The notes below the pieces were generated by a model, which was given only the letters and a program-made list of their open reading frames with translations, was not told the origin of the DNA and ran no database searches. Made by a program: the position numbers and the translations under genes. From Chitinophaga sp. XS-30 (GTDB taxonomy: Bacteria; Bacteroidota; Bacteroidia; Chitinophagales; Chitinophagaceae): 64,000 nt of DNA. The DNA lies in contig NZ_CP043006.1 in NCBI RefSeq assembly GCF_008086345.1, positions 680,032 to 744,031 on the forward strand, given 5' to 3'. Positions 52,167 through 61,840 of the stretch are shown here, in pieces; positions within the stretch are counted from its first letter, which is position 1; every line of letters starts with the position of its first letter.

Positions 52167-53891
52167 TTACGCCACAATCCTGTCGATCTCCTGCTGAACG
52201 AAACCGGCCAGTTCCTTCACATACGCCGGAGAAAAATCGAACCTGATCCCCGCTGCTTCGTAAAGTTCCCGTAATGTTCTGGTGTACCCGAGGCTCAGGG
52301 CTTTCATATAATTGTCCAGCGCCTGCTCCGGGTTTTCCTTATACTGCTTCCACATGGCAATGGCGCCGAGCTGCGCAATACCGTATTCAATATAATAAAA
52401 TGGTACTTCAAAAAGATGGAGCTGACGCTGCCAGTTGCTGGCGCGGTAGTTCTCATGCCCGCTCCAGTCGATATTACCTGGCGAGAACTCATCCATGATG
52501 CGCACCCATTCGGCGGTACGCTCTTCCACGGTATGCTGCGGATGCTCGTACACCCAATGCTGGAACTTGTCTACCGTAGCGATCCAGGGGAAGATATTGA
52601 TGGCGCGTTCCAGTTGCTGCAGCTTTGCGCGGCGCAGTTCTTCCGGATCGCTGAAAAAGATATCCCAATGGTCCATGCTGAACAGCTCCATGCTCATGCT
52701 GGCTACTTCCGCAATCTCCATCGGATATTCCTTGAAGGAGCTGAGCGGCAGGTTATGACTGAGGAAAGAGTGAATGGCATGGCCGCCTTCATGCACGATG
52801 GTGGTCAGGTCTTTCATCTGACCGGCGGCATTCATGAATATGAACGGCACTCCGGTTTCCGCCAGCGGGCAGTTGTAGCCGCCGGGCGCTTTATTCTTGC
52901 GGCTATCCAGATCCAGCCGGCCCATATTTTTCATCACACGCAGGCAATCTCCGAAAAAGGGACGGAGGCGGGAAAAGCAGGCGATGGACCTATCGATCAT
53001 TTCCGCTCCGTTGGTGAAGGGTTCCAGTGGTTTGGTACCGGCAGGCTCCGCATCGCCGTCCCAGGGTTTCAGCGCATCCAGCCCAAGTTTGAGGCGTTGC
53101 CTTTCCAGAGACTGCCTCACCAGCGGAAGGATATGTTCTTTCACTGCGGCATGGAACTGAAAGCAATCCTCCTTGGCATATTCGAACCGGCCCAGTTCTT
53201 CGAACTTGTAATCACGGTAATTGGCAAAGCCGGCATTCTTCGCTATCTGATGACGTTTTTCCACCAGCTTTGAATACAGCTCGTCGAGGTTCACCTTGTC
53301 CTGCAAACGGCGCGCGGCCGTTTTGGTGAACACTTCTTCCCGCAGTGCACGGTCCGGGTTCTCCAAGAACTTCGCGGCCTGCTGCAGGGTATATTCCTGT
53401 TCTTTTATTTTGATGGTCATCGCACCGGATATGACGCCGTACTGCTGGGCCATTACGCTCAGCTCCGCCTGAATAGGCACATTCGCTTCATGGAACAGCT
53501 TCACCTGCTTTTTTACATTCCGCAGGTAAGGGAAATACACTGCGGGATCAAGCTGTTCCGTAAACCGGCAATCCAGCAGCTTCCGGTTCAGCGCATCGGC
53601 ATGCGGCTGCAGTTTAGGCTGTATTTCCATGCAGAAATAGGTGAACGCTTCTTCATATGCCTTGTTCGCTGTATCCTGCGTCATGCGGATCTGCCGCCAA
53701 CAAGCGTCCTCACTGATCACGGCTTCCACTTCGCTCATGTCGGCCAGCCATTTTTCCAGTTCATCAAGACTGTTGATCTCCTGCTTTTCCAGGGTGATGA
53801 AATAGGGTTCCAGCGCCTCCCAGGTGGTTACGGTAAAATCTTCCGGCAGAAAGCGCCTGGGTGGCTTTGTGATATTTGCAGATGGTGTCAT
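52167..53891 (-). CDS. M3-family oligoendopeptidase (PepF-like)
   Basis: A 574-aa zinc metallopeptidase of the M3 family. The zinc motif is HEGGHAIHSF (HExxH form with GH, at about 373-382) and the third ligand Glu lies in ISIGYSLKE-opposite strand as MEIAEVASMSMEL. The length and DRSIACFSRLRPFFGDC segment fit the PepF/oligoendopeptidase group. It would cut short peptides in the cytosol; no signal peptide is present. It is convergent with the Fur-family gene with 11 nt between them. Confidence 0.92.
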   Translation of the reverse strand: MTPSANITKPPRRFLPEDFTVTTWEALEPYFITLEKQEINSLDELEKWLADMSEVEAVISEDACWRQIRMTQDTANKAYEEAFTYFCMEIQPKLQPHADALNRKLLDCRFTEQLDPAVYFPYLRNVKKQVKLFHEANVPIQAELSVMAQQYGVISGAMTIKIKEQEYTLQQAAKFLENPDRALREEVFTKTAARRLQDKVNLDELYSKLVEKRHQIAKNAGFANYRDYKFEELGRFEYAKEDCFQFHAAVKEHILPLVRQSLERQRLKLGLDALKPWDGDAEPAGTKPLEPFTNGAEMIDRSIACFSRLRPFFGDCLRVMKNMGRLDLDSRKNKAPGGYNCPLAETGVPFIFMNAAGQMKDLTTIVHEGGHAIHSFLSHNLPLSSFKEYPMEIAEVASMSMELFSMDHWDIFFSDPEELRRAKLQQLERAINIFPWIATVDKFQHWVYEHPQHTVEERTAEWVRIMDEFSPGNIDWSGHENYRASNWQRQLHLFEVPFYYIEYGIAQLGAIAMWKQYKENPEQALDNYMKALSLGYTRTLRELYEAAGIRFDFSPAYVKELAGFVQQEIDRIVA

Positions 53892-54033
53892 CGTTTAACT
53901 TTTGAGTATCGATAAAATTAGCTAACAAATCCCGATGAAAAAAATCAGGGGGGAATACTTCTCCTGGTTGGCGGCTATCCTGTATTTTTATGTGGATGAA
54001 AATTTTGGCGCGGACATCATCAATCAAAAAACA

Positions 54034-54480
54034 ATGATGGAAAAAGTGGAGCACACAACGCTGATAAATGCCGTTCCTGCTAAAGTCTGGAAGTACCTGA
54101 CGGACCCGGACCTGATGAGAAGCTGGATGGGTGAGCCGGAAATGAAAATTGAAGTGCTTACGGACTGGGTGGTGGGTAATCCGGTGGTCATTAGAGGATT
54201 TCATCATGCAGCATTTGAAAATAACGGCACCGTTATGGCGTTCGACCCGCACAGGGTCCTGCAGTACAGTCATTTCAGCTCAGTCTCACGACTACCGGAC
54301 ACCGCGGAGAACTATTCGGTCATTACGTTTCTGCTAACGCCTGTTGAGGGGCAAACTTCGTTAACGATAAGGGTTGAAAATTTTCCCACGGAAACCATAT
54401 ACAGGCACCTTGCCTTTTATTGGCGGGGCATACTCGTTCTACTAAAGCAACGCATCGAGACAACTGTATCCGCGGAATAA
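54034..54480 (+). CDS. SRPBCC (AHSA1-like) domain protein
   Basis: A 148-aa START-like protein. VEHTTLINAVPAKVWKYLTD and DLMRSWMGEPEMKIEVLTDW are the AHSA1/SRPBCC N-terminal pattern. Such proteins have a hydrophobic ligand cavity; a few act with Hsp90. I chose the ATG at 54034 (MMEKVEHTTL); the frame is open from 53935, but the upstream part does not look like the family. It is divergent from the M3 peptidase gene. Confidence 0.82.
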   Translation: MMEKVEHTTLINAVPAKVWKYLTDPDLMRSWMGEPEMKIEVLTDWVVGNPVVIRGFHHAAFENNGTVMAFDPHRVLQYSHFSSVSRLPDTAENYSVITFLLTPVEGQTSLTIRVENFPTETIYRHLAFYWRGILVLLKQRIETTVSAE

Positions 54481-54640
54481 AACAAAATCATTATCCGCAT
54501 ACATGTACGAAAAATGCACAGGCCTCTTGCTGACAGGAGTTCTTTACAGGCAAGCCCCGTTTGAAGGCCAATCATCGAAAACCTTCCTCTATGACGGTTT
54601 TTCAGGACCGATGGTATAAGAAAGCGGATAATCATTAAAA

Positions 54641-54673
54641 CAAAAAGAGCGTGCATCATACAGACACACGCTC
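54641..54673 (-). terminator. Terminator of the DUF5606 gene
   Basis: On the minus strand, a 7-bp stem (54673-54667 with 54653-54647) with a 13-nt loop is followed by TTTTTG. Confidence 0.7.
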
Positions 54674-54697
54674 CAATGTTCTATAAATAAGAAGTAA

Positions 54698-55321
54698 TTA
54701 CTCTTCCGTTTTCTTCTTCTTTGTTGCTTTCGGCTTTTTCTCTTCACCTTCCGCTGTTGCGGCTTTTTTTGCGGCGGCTTTCTTTTTGGGCGCTGGTTTT
54801 TCTTCACCGGCCGGAGCTTCTGCTTCAGGAGCTTCTTCTTTCTTCGCCTTGGCTTTTGTTGCCTTTGCTTTCGGCTTTTCTTCTTCCACCGGAGCCGCGG
54901 CTTCCGCTTCAGGAGCTTCCTCAGCTGCTTCTTCCTCGAATTTCAGCAGATCATTGGTTTTGAGGATGGCATACCATTTCACCATCTTTTTCATGTCGCT
55001 TACATATACGCGCTCATCGTCAAACTCGGGAAACACATTTTTAAAGTAAGCCTTTACAGTATTGTTATCTGCTTTCGCATCAGCAAGCGGAAATTTGGCT
55101 TCCTGTTCCTGCATGGCTTTGAAAACAGCCGACAGGTTTACGTTCTCGCCGGTTGTAAACACTTCGATGCTTTCCAATGGGGTAAAATTATGTACCCGGG
55201 AAGATACAAAGCGTGTACTTTTATCTTCGAGCGATCTCACAATAGCGCCATCCTGTTTGCTGGCCAGCAATTGGAATAATCCGCCTAACCCGGTTACTGC
55301 AACAATTTCTCTGTACTGCAT
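54698..55321 (-). CDS. DUF5606 domain protein with Lys/Ala/Glu-rich tail
   Basis: A 207-aa protein of the Bacteroidota DUF5606 family. The domain (about 1-130) begins MQYREIVAVTGLGGLFQLLA. From about residue 135 the sequence turns into a low-complexity Glu/Ala/Lys/Pro tail ending KKKKTEE, with an acidic first part and a basic second part. The basic end could contact nucleic acid or ribosomes. The function of the family is unknown. A promoter and a terminator indicate a single-gene transcript. Confidence 0.85.
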   Translation of the reverse strand: MQYREIVAVTGLGGLFQLLASKQDGAIVRSLEDKSTRFVSSRVHNFTPLESIEVFTTGENVNLSAVFKAMQEQEAKFPLADAKADNNTVKAYFKNVFPEFDDERVYVSDMKKMVKWYAILKTNDLLKFEEEAAEEAPEAEAAAPVEEEKPKAKATKAKAKKEEAPEAEAPAGEEKPAPKKKAAAKKAATAEGEEKKPKATKKKKTEE

Positions 55322-55341
55322 GTTTTCATTTTTAAGAAGGG

Positions 55342-55349
55342 CAAATATA
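55342..55349 (-). promoter_or_regulatory. Bacteroidota -7 element for the DUF5606 gene (TATATTTG)
   Basis: On the minus strand an exact TAnnTTTG match lies 20 nt before the ATG at 55321. Confidence 0.45.
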
Positions 55350-55409
55350 AAAAATTAGCAATAGATATTGTCCTGACAAATTTTCATTCCGCCGTTTAAC
55401 CGCCAAAAA

Positions 55410-57899
55410 TCAGTTTCCGGCCAATACCAGCGGCAATTTCCATGCCCCAACCTGTCCATTTTGATCAAAAACCTGCACAAATATAACATAGATACCCGGC
55501 AGGGCGTTCCCTCCGGTATCTGAAATGCCATCCCAGCTGATCCGCCCGTTAACGGAAAGCAGCAGATTGCGGGCAAGATGGCGCACGGGCCGGCCCTGAG
55601 CATCAAATATGCTGATATTGGCCGTTTGCCCCTGCCGGAGGTCCCAGGCCAGGAGGGCTACATCATTATTGCCGTCGTTATCCGGACTGAACACCTCGTT
55701 GGACAGCACAAAGCCGCTGTTCAGCGGCGATGCCGGCCGAAACTGGGAATTGGCCTTTCCCGGTGTGCCGTAACCTGCGGTAGCGGCGGCGGAATGCCAG
55801 TTATGCGGATCACCGGTGGGATGATCAAAATGAAGCCGTTCCAGCGATACGCCCCGGGTTTGCTGCAGAATGCCGTGGTGCCAGGATTTTTTATAGTGCA
55901 GTTCGTCAATGATCTGCCCATCTGACCGTAGCAGTACGATATTGCCTTCGTCCGGCGGCAGCGTTGGCAGGGAAGATATTCCCTGTGCGGCGCCGCAGGT
56001 ATAATAACGGCAAAGCGCCATCTCCGCAGTGTAGGCGATGTAATCTCCCGGTAAACAGAGAAAAGGGCTGCTGACAAGCGGAACAGCCTGTTTCAGCAAA
56101 CCGTCCGCATCCCGGGAAGCGAAATACAGTTTATCCAGTTCTATTGCTTTATTGCTGCGGTTGAATATTTCCACGAAATCCGCCGCACCCTGTGGCGGGT
56201 CGAACAATATTTCATTGATCACCAGGTCCAGGCTGTCCGGTTTAACAGGCAGGGCGAATGATACGGGGCCTTGCAACGGCAGTGTTCTTCCGGCACAATC
56301 CTTCACATCCCTTACGGTGAGCGCACCCGGCCGGACGGCTGTTTTCAGGCGCAGGGAAACCACATCAAAAAGCGGTGGCGCCGCACTGATGCTTTCTATC
56401 TCCGGAAGGTCATAACAGGCCGGATTGCAGGCGGACAGGCTGTCCAGCCCACCTGAAAAATGCAGTTGCAGGCGCATGCTATCCGGAACGGATATACGAA
56501 CCAGTGAAGGCAGCAGCGGTGCTGAAATTGGTCCGGCAGCGGTATTGTCTCTTCCCGGTGTTCCGCCGGCCACATCTGCGGAAACCTTCCAGTTCTCAGC
56601 ACCGGCGCAGGGCCAGCGAATGTCTTTCATTTCCAGGCTCCATCCCCCTGCATCCCTGATGCTGCCTTCATACCATGATTTGCTGTAGGCCACGGCATGT
56701 ATCAGTGTTGCCTGCGGATCGTACAGGGAGAGGGTTGCGCCATCATTCGGCAATGCGGGAAAAGTTCCGGCATCAATGGCGGGATGAAAAAAAGGAAAGG
56801 CCGTTCTCCCGCAAACCACCACAAGGCTATCCGGCTGCAAAATGTAATCCGGAAGTGTTGTGGCGGCGCTGCCTGTGCGCAGCACCCATCCTTTCAGATT
56901 GATGGCGAAGGGCGTAACATTACGCAGTTCCGCATATTCATATTCCGGCAATCCGGCGGATGGTGTGGGATCAGCCATTATTTCGTGTATCAGCACATCA
57001 TAACGGCCGGGTGTATAGTGCAATACATCAGCTTCAGCGGGTTTCATGGTATTACCGTTCATATCCATGATATCCTTGATGAACAGGGTCGTACTGACGC
57101 CATTCTGCAGCGGCTCCCGCAAAATGATCCGCACGGCGTCCGCTTCCCAGGTGATGTGCTGCACTTCCGGCAGGTAATTACCGGTGTTGCAGGCGGACAG
57201 GCTGTCTACCGGCTCGGAGAACCGGATCAGTATTTCCCCCGCGCTCAGGGCCGTAACTAATGCGATCTCCGGCGGAGTGGTGTCTGCTTCAAGCGGACGA
57301 ATGGAAATATCATCAAAATAATGCCGGTTGAAAAATGAAGCGGTGGACTGGCGGACCTTTATGCCGAAATGTTCCCCCGAGGGGTAGGTTTGGTCCGTTG
57401 CCATCCCTTCCGGCACATTGTTGGTGAACAGGCGCCATTCTCCGGCTTCCGTGCGCGTGACCCGTATTTTCAGGGGAGCAATGGTCACACCGTCCCGCCC
57501 GTCGATGAGTTTTACGGCAGGTGAGCCGGGAGGCTGCCGGTAAAGGCTTGCTTCGTCCGCCGTATTCCCGATGCGCACGAAATAACCGGTGGAAAGGCTT
57601 TCATCCGGTGCCAGCAGGTACACATCCGCATAATTGACGGAGGAAGTGGCAAGGTCCAGATGCACCCACCATTCCCATTCCAGGGCGCCGGACAGCGTTA
57701 CGGGGGAGGAAAGGTAGAATGTGCTGTTGGGAACGTTGTGGCGGCTCCGCAACATGCCGCCTGTCACCAGGAATGAAGTGTCCATTCCCTGCCAGGAGGG
57801 ATGCTGTGTAAAATCGCCATCGTCAAAATTGTCGGAAAACTGGCCAAAGGCCATGGTTGGGATGGCTGCAATAAGCAGACAACAAACAACGGGTTGCAT
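55410..57899 (-). CDS. Exported multidomain protein with lamin-tail domains
   Basis: An 829-aa protein with a signal peptide (about 1-19, ending TMAFGQ). Two lamin-tail domains are visible: LIHEIMADPTPSAGLPEYEYAEL (about 300-420) split here as EIMADPTPSAGLPEYEYAEL, and DLVINEILFDPPQGAADFVE (about 560-680). The stretches between resemble Ig-like inserts with PVDSLSACN repeats. The C-terminus (SNEVFSPDNDGNNDVALLAW ... DGISDTGGNALPGIYV) resembles FlgD/gliding-associated Ig domains. It is likely a cell-surface or secreted adhesive protein; whether it uses type IX secretion is unclear from the sequence. Confidence 0.82.
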   Translation of the reverse strand: MQPVVCCLLIAAIPTMAFGQFSDNFDDGDFTQHPSWQGMDTSFLVTGGMLRSRHNVPNSTFYLSSPVTLSGALEWEWWVHLDLATSSVNYADVYLLAPDESLSTGYFVRIGNTADEASLYRQPPGSPAVKLIDGRDGVTIAPLKIRVTRTEAGEWRLFTNNVPEGMATDQTYPSGEHFGIKVRQSTASFFNRHYFDDISIRPLEADTTPPEIALVTALSAGEILIRFSEPVDSLSACNTGNYLPEVQHITWEADAVRIILREPLQNGVSTTLFIKDIMDMNGNTMKPAEADVLHYTPGRYDVLIHEIMADPTPSAGLPEYEYAELRNVTPFAINLKGWVLRTGSAATTLPDYILQPDSLVVVCGRTAFPFFHPAIDAGTFPALPNDGATLSLYDPQATLIHAVAYSKSWYEGSIRDAGGWSLEMKDIRWPCAGAENWKVSADVAGGTPGRDNTAAGPISAPLLPSLVRISVPDSMRLQLHFSGGLDSLSACNPACYDLPEIESISAAPPLFDVVSLRLKTAVRPGALTVRDVKDCAGRTLPLQGPVSFALPVKPDSLDLVINEILFDPPQGAADFVEIFNRSNKAIELDKLYFASRDADGLLKQAVPLVSSPFLCLPGDYIAYTAEMALCRYYTCGAAQGISSLPTLPPDEGNIVLLRSDGQIIDELHYKKSWHHGILQQTRGVSLERLHFDHPTGDPHNWHSAAATAGYGTPGKANSQFRPASPLNSGFVLSNEVFSPDNDGNNDVALLAWDLRQGQTANISIFDAQGRPVRHLARNLLLSVNGRISWDGISDTGGNALPGIYVIFVQVFDQNGQVGAWKLPLVLAGN

Positions 57900-57962
57900 A
57901 ACAGAAGAATTTAATGAGTCAACAAAGTCATCGAATATAAAAAAAATCTTGGTTTTCTGTAG

Positions 57963-57970
57963 TAATTTTG
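57963..57970 (+). promoter_or_regulatory. Bacteroidota -7 element for asd (TAATTTTG)
   Basis: An exact TAnnTTTG match 34 nt before the asd ATG at 58005, in the divergent gap with the lamin-tail gene. Confidence 0.45.
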
Positions 57971-58004
57971 GCGTCTCTTATAAAACAATCATAATACACG
58001 CACA

Positions 58005-58994
58005 ATGAAAGTAGCCGTAGTAGGAGCTACCGGACTGGTAGGCTCTAAAATGTTGCAAGTGTTAGCGGAAAGGAATTTTCCCGTAACGGAACTGATACCC
58101 GTTGCTTCCGAGAAGTCTGTGGGCAAGGAAGTAATATTCAAGGGTAAGCCGTTCAAGGTGGTGAATGCTGATACGGCTATTTCCATGAAGCCGAATGTGG
58201 CTATTTTCTCCGCGGGTGGTGGTACGTCCCTTGAATGGGCGCCAAAATTTGCGGCGGCAGGTATTACGGTGATAGACAATTCTTCTGCCTGGCGGATGGA
58301 CCCGGAAAAGAAACTGGTGGTACCGGAAGTAAATGCTTCCGCGCTTACGCCGGAAGACAAGATCATTGCCAATCCCAACTGTTCCACTATCCAGATGGTG
58401 CTGGTGCTGGACCCCCTGCATAAAAAGTATGGCATTCAGCGTGTAGTGGTATCCACCTATCAGTCCGTGACCGGTACCGGTGTAAAAGCGGTAGACCAGC
58501 TGATGAACGAGCGGAAGGGCATTGAAGGGGAAAAGGCCTATGCGCACCAGATCGACCTGAATGTGATCCCGCAGATCGATGTGTTCCTGGACAATGGTTA
58601 TACCAAGGAGGAGATGAAGATGGTGAAGGAAACGGTGAAGATACTGGGTGATGAAAATGTAAAAGTGACGGCGACTACTGTGCGCATACCAGTGATCGGG
58701 GGGCATAGCGAGAGCGTGAACATAGCGTTCTCCAATGATTTTGATCTGGATGAAGTGCGCAGCATTTTAAGTCAGACGCCCGGTGTGATCGTGGTGGATG
58801 AGCCGGCAGCCGGCAAGTACCCGATGCCGAAAGATGCCCATGATAAGGACGAGGTTTTCGTTGGCCGTATCCGCAGGGATGAAACGCAGGCTAACACTTT
58901 AAATCTCTGGATCGTGGCAGACAATTTACGGAAGGGAGCGGCAACAAATGCGGTGCAGATAGCCGAATATCTGCAGCAAAAAAACTGGATATAA
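58005..58994 (+). CDS. asd: Aspartate-semialdehyde dehydrogenase
   Basis: A 329-aa enzyme that reduces aspartyl phosphate to aspartate semialdehyde, the branch point to lysine, threonine, methionine and diaminopimelate. The NADP-binding start is VAVVGATGLVGSKMLQVL. The catalytic Cys lies in NPNCSTIQMVL (about residue 127), and RIPVIGGHSESV carries the His that completes the active site. Length matches the family. It ends at a strong terminator (59022-59053). Confidence 0.97.
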   Translation: MKVAVVGATGLVGSKMLQVLAERNFPVTELIPVASEKSVGKEVIFKGKPFKVVNADTAISMKPNVAIFSAGGGTSLEWAPKFAAAGITVIDNSSAWRMDPEKKLVVPEVNASALTPEDKIIANPNCSTIQMVLVLDPLHKKYGIQRVVVSTYQSVTGTGVKAVDQLMNERKGIEGEKAYAHQIDLNVIPQIDVFLDNGYTKEEMKMVKETVKILGDENVKVTATTVRIPVIGGHSESVNIAFSNDFDLDEVRSILSQTPGVIVVDEPAAGKYPMPKDAHDKDEVFVGRIRRDETQANTLNLWIVADNLRKGAATNAVQIAEYLQQKNWI

Positions 58995-59021
58995 TCATTT
59001 CATAAAAAATTGTTTATCAGG

Positions 59022-59053
59022 GATGACGGATGCAGATACATCCGTCATCTTTT
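59022..59053 (+). terminator. Terminator of asd
   Basis: An 11-bp perfect stem (59022-59032 with 59039-59049), a 6-nt loop and TTTT, 27 nt after the asd stop. Confidence 0.85.
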
Positions 59054-59460
59054 CTTTATAAAAAGGTATAAAGCTGTCATTCAGGTATTTATCATCTTCC
59101 TGATCTTCATTGTTTGATATTAAATTTCAATTGCCATCAGCATCGTCATTTTATCTTTCCCTTATTCTCAATGTTTTATACGGCTGCATGCTTGGAATTT
59201 GAATTTTTTTACTGTAAATTCACTTCCCCTTCCTTTTACGATGAAGGATATACGAATAAATCTGTTCTTTAGTGCAACTGTAAGAGTGCCTACTGGCTTG
59301 CGTTTACCACAATTGTATATGTATGATTTAAAAACTACACGGAAGTAGTATTGATTTGTGGGGTTTAAGTTTCAACTTTGGTATTACAATCCTATGCTAA
59401 TAAATTATTTACCAATTTTTCCATGACAACTAAACTATCAAACTAAACACCCTTTTTCCT
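59054..59460. other. AT-rich region upstream of the small protein gene
   Basis: About 400 nt without a credible gene or RNA feature. AT content is high compared with the surroundings. It could hold regulatory sites for the gene at 59461, but I recognise none. Confidence 0.4.
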
Positions 59461-59712
59461 ATGAAAACCAACACGAACCGTGAGCTTTTGTTAATGCACA
59501 AGTTTACTGAAGAGTGGAGTACTAATTTCTCATCACAGGTATCCCGGATCATGAACATCGTTGATCAGAAAGACACACTGGATGGAATTATGCCGATCAT
59601 CGAAGTAGCGAATGTGTATAACCAACGCTTTGCCCAGACAAGAATTGACAAAGAAAACCTTTTGAAAAACCGTAAATCACGTCCGTTTGAGTTTTTGATA
59701 CACAAGAATTGA
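59461..59712 (+). CDS. Small hypothetical protein
   Basis: An 83-aa charged, helix-rich soluble protein (MKTNTNRELLLMHKFTEEWS). No signal peptide, membrane segment or known motif is visible. A second possible start is the Met at residue 12. The gene has about 400 nt of AT-rich sequence before it and a hairpin (59794-59829) after it, so it looks like an independent transcript. Function unknown. Confidence 0.5.
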   Translation: MKTNTNRELLLMHKFTEEWSTNFSSQVSRIMNIVDQKDTLDGIMPIIEVANVYNQRFAQTRIDKENLLKNRKSRPFEFLIHKN

Positions 59713-59793
59713 TTTACTGTAACCATTTAGCTTCATGTTCGCCTGCACAGCCTTGAATGTGTTTTGCGGCAAAGACATGCACCATTGAAAGAC

Positions 59794-59829
59794 ACTAGTT
59801 GCCGGAAGATCCAACCTCCGGTAACTAGT
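59794..59829. terminator. Stem-loop after the small protein gene
   Basis: A 13-bp stem (59794-59806 with 59817-59829) has one wobble pair and a 10-nt loop. No long T-tract follows, so termination is possible but not certain. Confidence 0.5.
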
Positions 59830-59862
59830 ACACAAAGATGCGCAAACGGGCAAGCGCATTGA

Positions 59863-60525
59863 TCAATCGTCCAGCGCCCGGTTAAGGAAATTCACAAAAG
59901 GCTGCATTACGGCAAAAGTGCGCAGGATATCCCTGACAAGGGTTGGCTGCGTGGCAGCATCATCTGAAATGTTATGGGTAACAACCAGGCTTTTCAGTTT
60001 GATGTAAGCGATCGCGGGATTGTCTTCATGATAGCCCTGGGGAGCTGTTTTAAGTGTGTCGCCATTGACCTTCCCGAAGTACCGGATAAATTCTTTCTGC
60101 CCTACAACGCCCTGAAATTCCGGGAAATTATAGTCTATTTCCTGCCGTATCTTTTTTATAACGGGAGTATCGGGCATCCAGATCCCTCCGCCTGCAAAGC
60201 TGCCTCCGCCCGGTTCCAGGTGAAAATAATACCCTGCATACGGGCTTTTCTTGCCTCCTTTCGAAAAAGAAGCGCCCATATTGGCCTTGTACGGCGTTTT
60301 GTCTTTCGAGAACCTCACATCTTTATAGATACGGAATACACAGTCCTTTACCTTTAGTCCTTCGAGGTTTGGGTCCATTTTTGCAAGGCCGTCGACGATC
60401 TGCTGCACCAGTGTTTCAAAATCTTCCTTTGCCTGCTGGTACTGGGTCTTGTTTTCGTCGAACCAGGGCTTGTTGTTATTCTGTCTGAGGTCCTTCAGAA
60501 ATTTCAGTGTGGAACGTTGTAGCAT
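59863..60525 (-). CDS. DUF2461 (TIGR02453) family protein
   Basis: A 220-aa soluble protein of the DUF2461/TIGR02453 family. The start is TLKFLKDLRQNNNKPWFDENK; KDVRFSKDKTPYKANMGASF and YFHLEPGGGSFAGGGIWMP are the family core. The biochemical role is unknown. I chose the ATG at 60525 (MLQRSTLKFL), where the conserved domain begins; upstream in-frame Met at 60561 adds basic residues without family support. Confidence 0.85.
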   Translation of the reverse strand: MLQRSTLKFLKDLRQNNNKPWFDENKTQYQQAKEDFETLVQQIVDGLAKMDPNLEGLKVKDCVFRIYKDVRFSKDKTPYKANMGASFSKGGKKSPYAGYYFHLEPGGGSFAGGGIWMPDTPVIKKIRQEIDYNFPEFQGVVGQKEFIRYFGKVNGDTLKTAPQGYHEDNPAIAYIKLKSLVVTHNISDDAATQPTLVRDILRTFAVMQPFVNFLNRALDD

Positions 60526-60564
60526 ATGATTCAACCCCCTTTTGGGCGCTAAAAGATACAAAAA

Positions 60565-60640
60565 CTCCTGTATGCCAAAGAGAAATTTTCCCAGGGCATA
60601 CAGGAGCCTGTAAAGAAGGGCCGACTAAATTAATCGGCCC
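60565..60640 (-). terminator. Tandem hairpins after the porin gene
   Basis: Two hairpins lie in the gap between the porin stop and the DUF2461 start: 60618-60624 with 60634-60640 (7 bp) and 60565-60576 with 60595-60606 (12 bp). On the minus strand the second is followed by TTTTTG, so it should terminate the amt-porin transcript. Confidence 0.7.
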
Positions 60641-60691
60641 CTGAGCATAATGGTTTGGTTAAACCTTCTTATATGAGCCAGTATTCTAAGG

Positions 60692-61750
60692 TCAGAATTT
60701 ATAGATCGCAGCCAGCAACACGTTGGCAGAGACTTTTTTCGTAGACTCTTCTTTCTTCATGAAGATGTTCTGGGAAGCCTGGTCCATCCGCACTTCCGGT
60801 ATCAGCGTAAACCCTCCGACCTTGTAGTTTCCTGACAGAGTAAGTGCGAACACATTACCGCCGTCCGGGTATTCCATCGCATCGGTGAACAGCTTGATAT
60901 TATCTTTATCCTGCAGGTACTCGCCGCGCAGGGTAAGGCCGAAGCTTTCAGAAGGATCATAGTTCAGATACAGCGCAGAGCCGAACCAGTTGGTATTTAC
61001 ACCATTCTTGTACATGCTGTAGGTACCGTTATATCCCAGGCCGAATTTTTCCGCAACCTGGTAGGTGATCACAGCATCAAACTGGTCGTTACGCGTCTGG
61101 AAAGTATCCCGTCCGCCGATGTAGTTCAGGTAGAAAGCAAAAGGTATGCTTTCCGGTGAATAGCCATATTGCGCGCCTATGAACTTGATACCGGTCCAGC
61201 TGGCTGTTTTCAGGTCCGTAGGGTTGAACACACCCACCATCAGGCTATGGTCTCCGAAGGAGAAGTCCGCCTTCACACCGGTGTGGAAGAAGGGTCCGTA
61301 GGAGAACATGTAAGACATGCTGTAGTTCCTGTTGGCATATGCATCCACCAGCTCATAACCTACGTGCGTACCGAAGCTGCCCATGGTGAATTTGAGCCAG
61401 TCGGTCGGCGCATAGTTGATATACAGCTGTTTGATCGCCAGGCGGGTATTTTCATCGTTGTACGCAAATTCTTCCGCACGCTGTCCGAAACCGAGGTCAG
61501 CTACAAAGCCTACGTTCTTGAATGAACTTTCGAGTTTCAGGGAGACCATGCCCAGCTCGAATGAGTTATGCGAGTTGGTGAAGCTGGTCTTGTTATCAGT
61601 ATTATTCTCGTTCAGGTTATACTTGTAATAAACGTCTGCGTATCCGGATAATTTAAAGCCGACAGGCAGCAGGCGGGTGGAATCAGCGTCCTGGGCTGAG
61701 GTTGACATTGCAATAAAAACAGCCAGTAGTACGAATAAACTTTTTCTCAT
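60692..61750 (-). CDS. Outer membrane beta-barrel porin paired with the ammonium transporter
   Basis: A 352-aa protein with a signal peptide (about 1-19, ending STSAQ). The mature sequence consists of alternating amphipathic strands, such as KLSGYADVYYKYNLNENN (about 33-50) and FGLTLRGEYLQD, and ends with the aromatic NVLLAAIYKF. It resembles the BBP2-type porin family (PF07642). Its position 196 nt after amt on the same strand suggests a role in letting ammonium or small solutes through the outer membrane. Confidence 0.8.
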   Translation of the reverse strand: MRKSLFVLLAVFIAMSTSAQDADSTRLLPVGFKLSGYADVYYKYNLNENNTDNKTSFTNSHNSFELGMVSLKLESSFKNVGFVADLGFGQRAEEFAYNDENTRLAIKQLYINYAPTDWLKFTMGSFGTHVGYELVDAYANRNYSMSYMFSYGPFFHTGVKADFSFGDHSLMVGVFNPTDLKTASWTGIKFIGAQYGYSPESIPFAFYLNYIGGRDTFQTRNDQFDAVITYQVAEKFGLGYNGTYSMYKNGVNTNWFGSALYLNYDPSESFGLTLRGEYLQDKDNIKLFTDAMEYPDGGNVFALTLSGNYKVGGFTLIPEVRMDQASQNIFMKKEESTKKVSANVLLAAIYKF

Positions 61751-61840
61751 TATACGGGATTTTTTGGTTAATAAAATGATAAGGCTGCTGCGTGTTGAGG
61801 TGCTGAATGTGAATATCGGGGCATGATACTCCCGGATCGC

